NCBI GenBank assembly: GCA_964626885.1
Contig: CAZVJA010000054.1
Coordinates: 1 to 27,688, forward strand
Reading direction: 5' to 3'
Origin: CAZVJA01 sp964626885
GTDB lineage: Bacteria; Planctomycetota; Planctomycetia; Planctomycetales; Planctomycetaceae
DNA: 27,688 nt
This document shows positions 24,396 through 27,688 of the stretch, in pieces. Below the pieces are notes generated by a model that was not told the DNA's origin, made no database searches, and was given only the letters and a program-made list of their open reading frames with translations. The position numbers and the translations under genes were made by a program. The first letter of the stretch is position 1. Every line of letters starts with the position of its first letter.

Positions 24396-25100
24396 ATGAG
24401 TCCCTGCCAGTCGTGCCATGCCGGTTGTTGCCGCTCATTTGCGGTGCCGGTGACCGGTGCGGACATCCTGCGGATCGAGAAGTCGCTGAACTTATCTTTC
24501 TGGGAATTTACTTGTCGTTGGGCCGACCCACACGGGCGGATCGCTCGTAACTACGCGCCGCACTTTTATTTTCAGGATGAACCGCGGACTCCCTTTGTGA
24601 TCTGTCTGCTGCACGTGGACAGCCACTATCTCAAGGGGACCACGAAGTGCCGTTTTTTAACGGAGTGCGCTCCCAACGAGGAGCATCCGCTCGGCGTCGC
24701 GCGGTGCGGAATCTACAACCAACGGCCAGCTGCCTGCAGGGCATTTCCGACCAAATTGAACCAGACGGGTGAACTGGCGGTGATTCATTCCATTCCCGAG
24801 CGTGGGCGTTCCGGGACAGATCCTGCGTACGAGCTTTGTCCGCGCGAGTGGGAGCCGGCCGACCTCGATCCGCTCTCCACCATGCAAGAGCTTGTGGTCG
24901 CGAAATACGAAATGCAGTTCTTCGCGCAACTCGCGACGCTTTGGAACGGTGCACCCAAAGCATGGGAAATCTTCCCGGAGTTTCTGCACGCCGTCTATTC
25001 CAGAAGGGTGCTCAAGGAACCGCCGGCCGACACAACCGAATTGCCGGTCTCGATTCCTATGTACCGTCCTGACCGCGACGCCGCACGTCGCGCGGCGTAA
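24396..25100 (+). CDS. YkgJ-family cysteine cluster protein
   Basis: 234 residues from the ATG at 24396, with GGAAAAAG just upstream. The N-terminus has C4-x2-C7-x3-C11-C12, followed by CRFLTEC (C85, C91) and CGIYNQRPAACRAFP (C104, C114). This is the eight-cysteine pattern of the YkgJ/CxxCxxxCC family (PF03692), which binds zinc or possibly an iron-sulfur cluster. The RPxxCRxFP block is its clearest signature. Family members have no settled biochemical function. The C-terminal part (about 150-234) is less conserved. It lies alone on the plus strand, convergent with the lipoprotein gene, and a hairpin follows. Confidence 0.92.
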   Translation: MSPCQSCHAGCCRSFAVPVTGADILRIEKSLNLSFWEFTCRWADPHGRIARNYAPHFYFQDEPRTPFVICLLHVDSHYLKGTTKCRFLTECAPNEEHPLGVARCGIYNQRPAACRAFPTKLNQTGELAVIHSIPERGRSGTDPAYELCPREWEPADLDPLSTMQELVVAKYEMQFFAQLATLWNGAPKAWEIFPEFLHAVYSRRVLKEPPADTTELPVSIPMYRPDRDAARRAA

Positions 25101-25205
25101 CAGCGAATCAAACGACCGACGCCTGTCTTCAGGTGTTTGCAGTCGGCCCGCTCGAATGGTCGCACATCTTCGCGGATGATGCACCAACGCGCGTTCCAGA
25201 GCGCT

Positions 25206-25229
25206 GCGGAATCTCCTGTTTCATTCCGC
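25206..25229. terminator. Hairpin between the YkgJ and TPR lipoprotein genes
   Basis: GCGGAAT (25206-25212) and ATTCCGC (25223-25229) are a perfect 7-bp stem with a 10-nt loop. On the plus strand the stem is followed by GGCCTATTTTGATTTTTC, so it could end YkgJ transcription even though the T-rich part starts a few bases late. A smaller stem, CGCCTG/CAGGTG, lies at 25120-25135. Confidence 0.5.
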
Positions 25230-25232
25230 GGC

Positions 25233-26792
25233 CTATTTTGATTTTTCTTCGGGAGTTCTGTCGGATTGCTTTGACGAATCGACCGGAGCTGCGGCTGGTT
25301 GAGTATTTTCCGAGGACGCGCCAGCGGAACTCTCCGGTGTGCTTTCCGCCGAAGTCAATGGAGCGAGGGGTGTCCCTTCCGTGGTGGCATCCAACTCTAA
25401 AGGCTCCTCAGCATCTTTGGGCAACTCGGCCGGTTTGGCGGTCTTGCTCTCCGCAAAACTTTGCTGAATTGAGACGGCGTGCTCGACTGCTTGTCGTCCT
25501 TCATCCGCGCGGCCGGCCAACTGCAGAGCCTTGCCGTGCTTCATGTACGCTTCCGCGACCAAGCTATCCAGCCGTTTACATCGCTCATAGTCGGCGATTG
25601 CATTGGGATAGTCGCCAGCTTTCAAATATGCGTCTCCGCGAAGCGAGAATCCCTCGTATCCCTGCTGAATTTGCAATGCGTCGTTGCAATCCTTAATGGC
25701 CAAGTCGGTTTCTCCCCGACGCAGCCGGACGCCGGCACGGCCCAAATAGGCATCGGCCAATTTCGGATTGAGCTGCAGTGCCCGATCGAAATTGGGGAGC
25801 GCGTTCTTGTCATCTTCGGTCCCCGCGAAGTACTTGCCTCGTTCGAGATACAGATCCGCATCTTTGGGGTTCCGCATGATCCGCGCATTCAGCGCCGAGA
25901 GTTGCAGAAGCTGTTTGATCTTTGACGCATCCGCTTGCGCTTCGGCGAAGCGCTTCATTCGCTTGTAGGTTCGGCGGCGAATTTCAAACAGCGTCGGATT
26001 GTTCGGATCACGCACAATTGCGTTCGTGAAATCTCCCAAGGCTTCGTCCAGGTGCCCTGCGTCATAGTGAATCAAGCCCCGGTTGTAATACGATTTTTGT
26101 GATTTGCCGTCGAGTGAGATGGCGTGGTCGAGGTCGGCCAGCGCCTCTTTGATGCGGTCCGCCTTTTGATAAGCGACTCCCCGATTGTTGTAAGCATCGA
26201 CATACTTGGGATTGAGCTCGATCGCCTTGTTGAATTCCTCAATGGCCTGATCGCCTTTCCCGGTTGCCAACAGCAGCAGGCCCCGGTTGTTGTAGGGTTC
26301 AGGATATTTCGGATCGAGCTTCGTGGCCGCGTTAAAATCCTGCATCGCGATCGTTGTTCGCCGCCGGTTTAACAAAAAGAACCCCTTCGCGTTGTAGTAG
26401 CGGGGGTTCTGCGGAGCCAGGCGAATCGCCGTGCTGAAGTCAGCGATGGCGTTGGCGTCCATCTTCGTCACGGCATTCAGTTGTGCTCTGAGGAAGAAGG
26501 CCTCGGCGCACTCCGGATCGTCACCGATCACTTGGCCAAGGATATCCACCGCGCGTCGGTAATTTCCCGACTTGATCGCCGCGTGCGCGGTTTCGAGAGC
26601 GGCCCGGACCTTCGGATCGGCGACATGGGTTCCGGGGGCTACATCCGCGGTCGCTCCGGTAGTCGTCGACGTGGCATTTGCTGCCGTGCTTGTCTGCTGA
26701 CCGGGGGTGGAGGCATTGGAATCAGACGTGTTGGTCGCCGATCCGCAGCCACAGACGAACAACAGCAATCCCCAAGGCAACAGCCGGCGCAT
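25233..26792 (-). CDS. TPR-repeat lipoprotein
   Basis: 519 residues from the ATG at 26792, chosen because it has a strong Shine-Dalgarno (ACGGAGG) and gives a lipoprotein signal; the frame is open 122 codons further but that part is not protein-like. MRRLLPWGLLLFVCGCG makes a type II signal peptide with lipidation most likely at C16 (VCGC). A Ser/Thr/Asn-rich linker (about 17-55) precedes about ten TPR units (about 60-430) with repeated forms such as YNNRGLLLLATGKGDQAIEE and LNPKYVDAYNNRGVAYQ, which bind protein partners. The tail (about 440-519) is Pro/Ser/Glu-rich and probably disordered. The protein is probably anchored in an envelope membrane as a scaffold; its partner is unknown. It is divergent from ispG. 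Confidence 0.93.
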   Translation of the reverse strand: MRRLLPWGLLLFVCGCGSATNTSDSNASTPGQQTSTAANATSTTTGATADVAPGTHVADPKVRAALETAHAAIKSGNYRRAVDILGQVIGDDPECAEAFFLRAQLNAVTKMDANAIADFSTAIRLAPQNPRYYNAKGFFLLNRRRTTIAMQDFNAATKLDPKYPEPYNNRGLLLLATGKGDQAIEEFNKAIELNPKYVDAYNNRGVAYQKADRIKEALADLDHAISLDGKSQKSYYNRGLIHYDAGHLDEALGDFTNAIVRDPNNPTLFEIRRRTYKRMKRFAEAQADASKIKQLLQLSALNARIMRNPKDADLYLERGKYFAGTEDDKNALPNFDRALQLNPKLADAYLGRAGVRLRRGETDLAIKDCNDALQIQQGYEGFSLRGDAYLKAGDYPNAIADYERCKRLDSLVAEAYMKHGKALQLAGRADEGRQAVEHAVSIQQSFAESKTAKPAELPKDAEEPLELDATTEGTPLAPLTSAESTPESSAGASSENTQPAAAPVDSSKQSDRTPEEKSK

Positions 26793-26957
26793 GTTCAAAC
26801 CTCCGTCTTCGACGGGACAGATCGGGCGAAAAATCGGCGTGGGAATCAGATCGTGATGGGAAATTCGGCAGGATGAGGGGGAACTTGTAACGGGCTCGAA
26901 AAACCGTGTCAATCCCGGTCTACAGCGGTCCACTACCGACTCGTCCCGCCTACTGGG

Positions 26958-26987
26958 TTGGCGTCCCGGTTTCTTCTCATCTAAAAT
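26958..26987 (+). promoter_or_regulatory. Candidate sigma-70 promoter of ispG
   Basis: TTGGCG (26958-26963) and TAAAAT (26982-26987) are separated by 18 bp and lie in the divergent gap upstream of ispG. The -10 box matches five of six consensus bases and the -35 box four of six. Transcription would start near 26994. Confidence 0.5.
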
Positions 26988-27057
26988 TGGGCATTCAACG
27001 CCGTTTCGTAGACGGATGTCATCTATCATCTCCTTTCGGTTGAAAAAGGGACGCGAA

Positions 27058-27688
27058 TTGGAAATCCCGCGCAACCCCACGCGGCCTGTGAAAATCGGCA
27101 CGGTCACCATCGGCGCCGGCCATCCGGTGGCCGTGCAGAGCATGACCGCGACCCGCACCGCCGATATCGATGCGACGCTCGGCCAAGTCCGTTCGCTGCT
27201 CGAAGCCGGGGCCGATGTGATCCGGGTCGCCGTCGATAACCGGAAAGAAGCCGACGCTCTGGCCGAGATCAGCCGGCAGACCGACGCGAATCTCTCCGTT
27301 GACCTGCAGGAGAACTACCGGCTGGCGGAAGTCGTCGCGCCGCACGTTGCGAAGCTCCGCTATAATCCCGGCCACTTGTACCACCATGAGCGCGAAAAGC
27401 CCTGGCAGGAAAAAGTCCGCTACATTGCAGGTGTCGCCGCCGAAAATGACTGCGCCCTGCGGGTTGGCGTGAACTGTGGCTCGGTCGATCCCGACAAGCT
27501 CTCCCGCTACGAACCGGGCGACTCGATCTCGCCGATGCTCGAGAGTGCTCTCGATCACTGCGAGTTTCTCGATTCGATCGGCTTCACGCGGTATTGCGTC
27601 TCGCTGAAAGATTCCGATCCGCGAAAGGTGATCGAGGTCAACCGCCGTTTCGCCGAGGAACGTCCCGACGTGCCGCTGCATCTTGGCG
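27058..27688 (+). CDS. ispG: 4-hydroxy-3-methylbut-2-en-1-yl diphosphate synthase IspG (GcpE), N-terminal part
   Basis: About 210 codons before the window ends. The protein opens LEIPRNPTRPVKIGTVTIG and has VAVQSMTATRTADIDATLGQ, LLEAGADVIRVAV, VDLQENYRLAE, LRYNPGHLYHHE and LRVGVNCGSVDP, all typical of the IspG TIM-barrel domain. IspG reduces methylerythritol cyclodiphosphate to HMBPP in the MEP isoprenoid pathway using a [4Fe-4S] cluster, whose cysteines lie in the missing C-terminal part. The TTG at 27058 is preferred because AAAGGG precedes it and the product then starts in the usual place. An in-frame ATG at 27016 would add 14 residues. It is divergent from the TPR lipoprotein, with a candidate promoter at 26958-26987. 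Confidence 0.95.
   Translation, partial: MEIPRNPTRPVKIGTVTIGAGHPVAVQSMTATRTADIDATLGQVRSLLEAGADVIRVAVDNRKEADALAEISRQTDANLSVDLQENYRLAEVVAPHVAKLRYNPGHLYHHEREKPWQEKVRYIAGVAAENDCALRVGVNCGSVDPDKLSRYEPGDSISPMLESALDHCEFLDSIGFTRYCVSLKDSDPRKVIEVNRRFAEERPDVPLHLG

Noticed and set aside
24095..24550. A 151-codon plus-strand frame overlapping the start of the YkgJ gene.
   Set aside because: It conflicts with the conserved cysteine-rich N-terminus of YkgJ and has no start signal.
26793..27158. N-terminal extension of the TPR protein up to 27158.
   Set aside because: It would remove the lipoprotein signal from the N-terminus and overlap ispG; the ATG at 26792 has a strong Shine-Dalgarno.

Overview
The window looks like part of a planctomycete chromosome (phylum Planctomycetota). 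The best taxonomic markers are a DUF1559 prepilin-like protein with a GFTLIELLVV leader (23131-24048), an HTTM-domain membrane protein with a long periplasmic tail (5107-7038), and long lightly packed spacers with many GTG or TTG starts. The genus cannot be settled from the sequence. I see no tRNA, rRNA, CRISPR array, integrase or transposase, so this reads as ordinary chromosome with some lineage-specific genes.

Layout. Positions 1-4861 (minus strand) hold two tandem, diverged copies of a polytopic membrane protein with a GT-C glycosyltransferase-like topology, followed by a mandelate-racemase-type enolase superfamily enzyme that runs off the left edge. The last two genes overlap by ATGA. 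An HTTM protein is divergent from them (5107-7038, plus). Next come pheT (7092-9116, minus), a membrane-anchored Swt1-type HEPN protein with a zinc ribbon (9492-10208, minus), a roughly 112-bp palindromic element (10458-10569) and a two-CBS-domain protein (10573-11043, minus). A secreted alpha/beta hydrolase (11398-12942, plus) faces ftsW (13032-14204, minus). A phytoene-desaturase-type FAD enzyme (14650-16077) and a sodium/solute symporter (16318-18012) follow on the minus strand.

Positions 18013-19677 (minus) hold a clear intrinsic terminator, an unlisted 56-codon ORF with a strong Shine-Dalgarno sequence, a small zinc-finger protein with a basic tail, and a DUF6678-like protein. The plus strand then carries a compact sufE-sufS-aminotransferase unit (19821-22880), the DUF1559 protein and a YkgJ-type cysteine-cluster protein (24396-25100). 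A TPR lipoprotein (25233-26792, minus) is divergent from the start of ispG (27058 to the right edge, plus).

Functional reading. The housekeeping part covers translation (pheT), sulfur mobilisation for Fe-S clusters (sufES), isoprenoid synthesis (ispG, itself an Fe-S enzyme) and peptidoglycan polymerisation (ftsW). The accessory part is mostly envelope-directed: paired GT-C-like proteins, HTTM protein, secreted hydrolase, symporter and lipoprotein. The least explained items are the HEPN/TM/zinc-ribbon protein, the coupled GT-C-like pair plus enolase, the palindromic element and the small-ORF locus at 18.1-18.4 kb. I do not see a complete multi-gene defence or biosynthetic system that I could call new with confidence.
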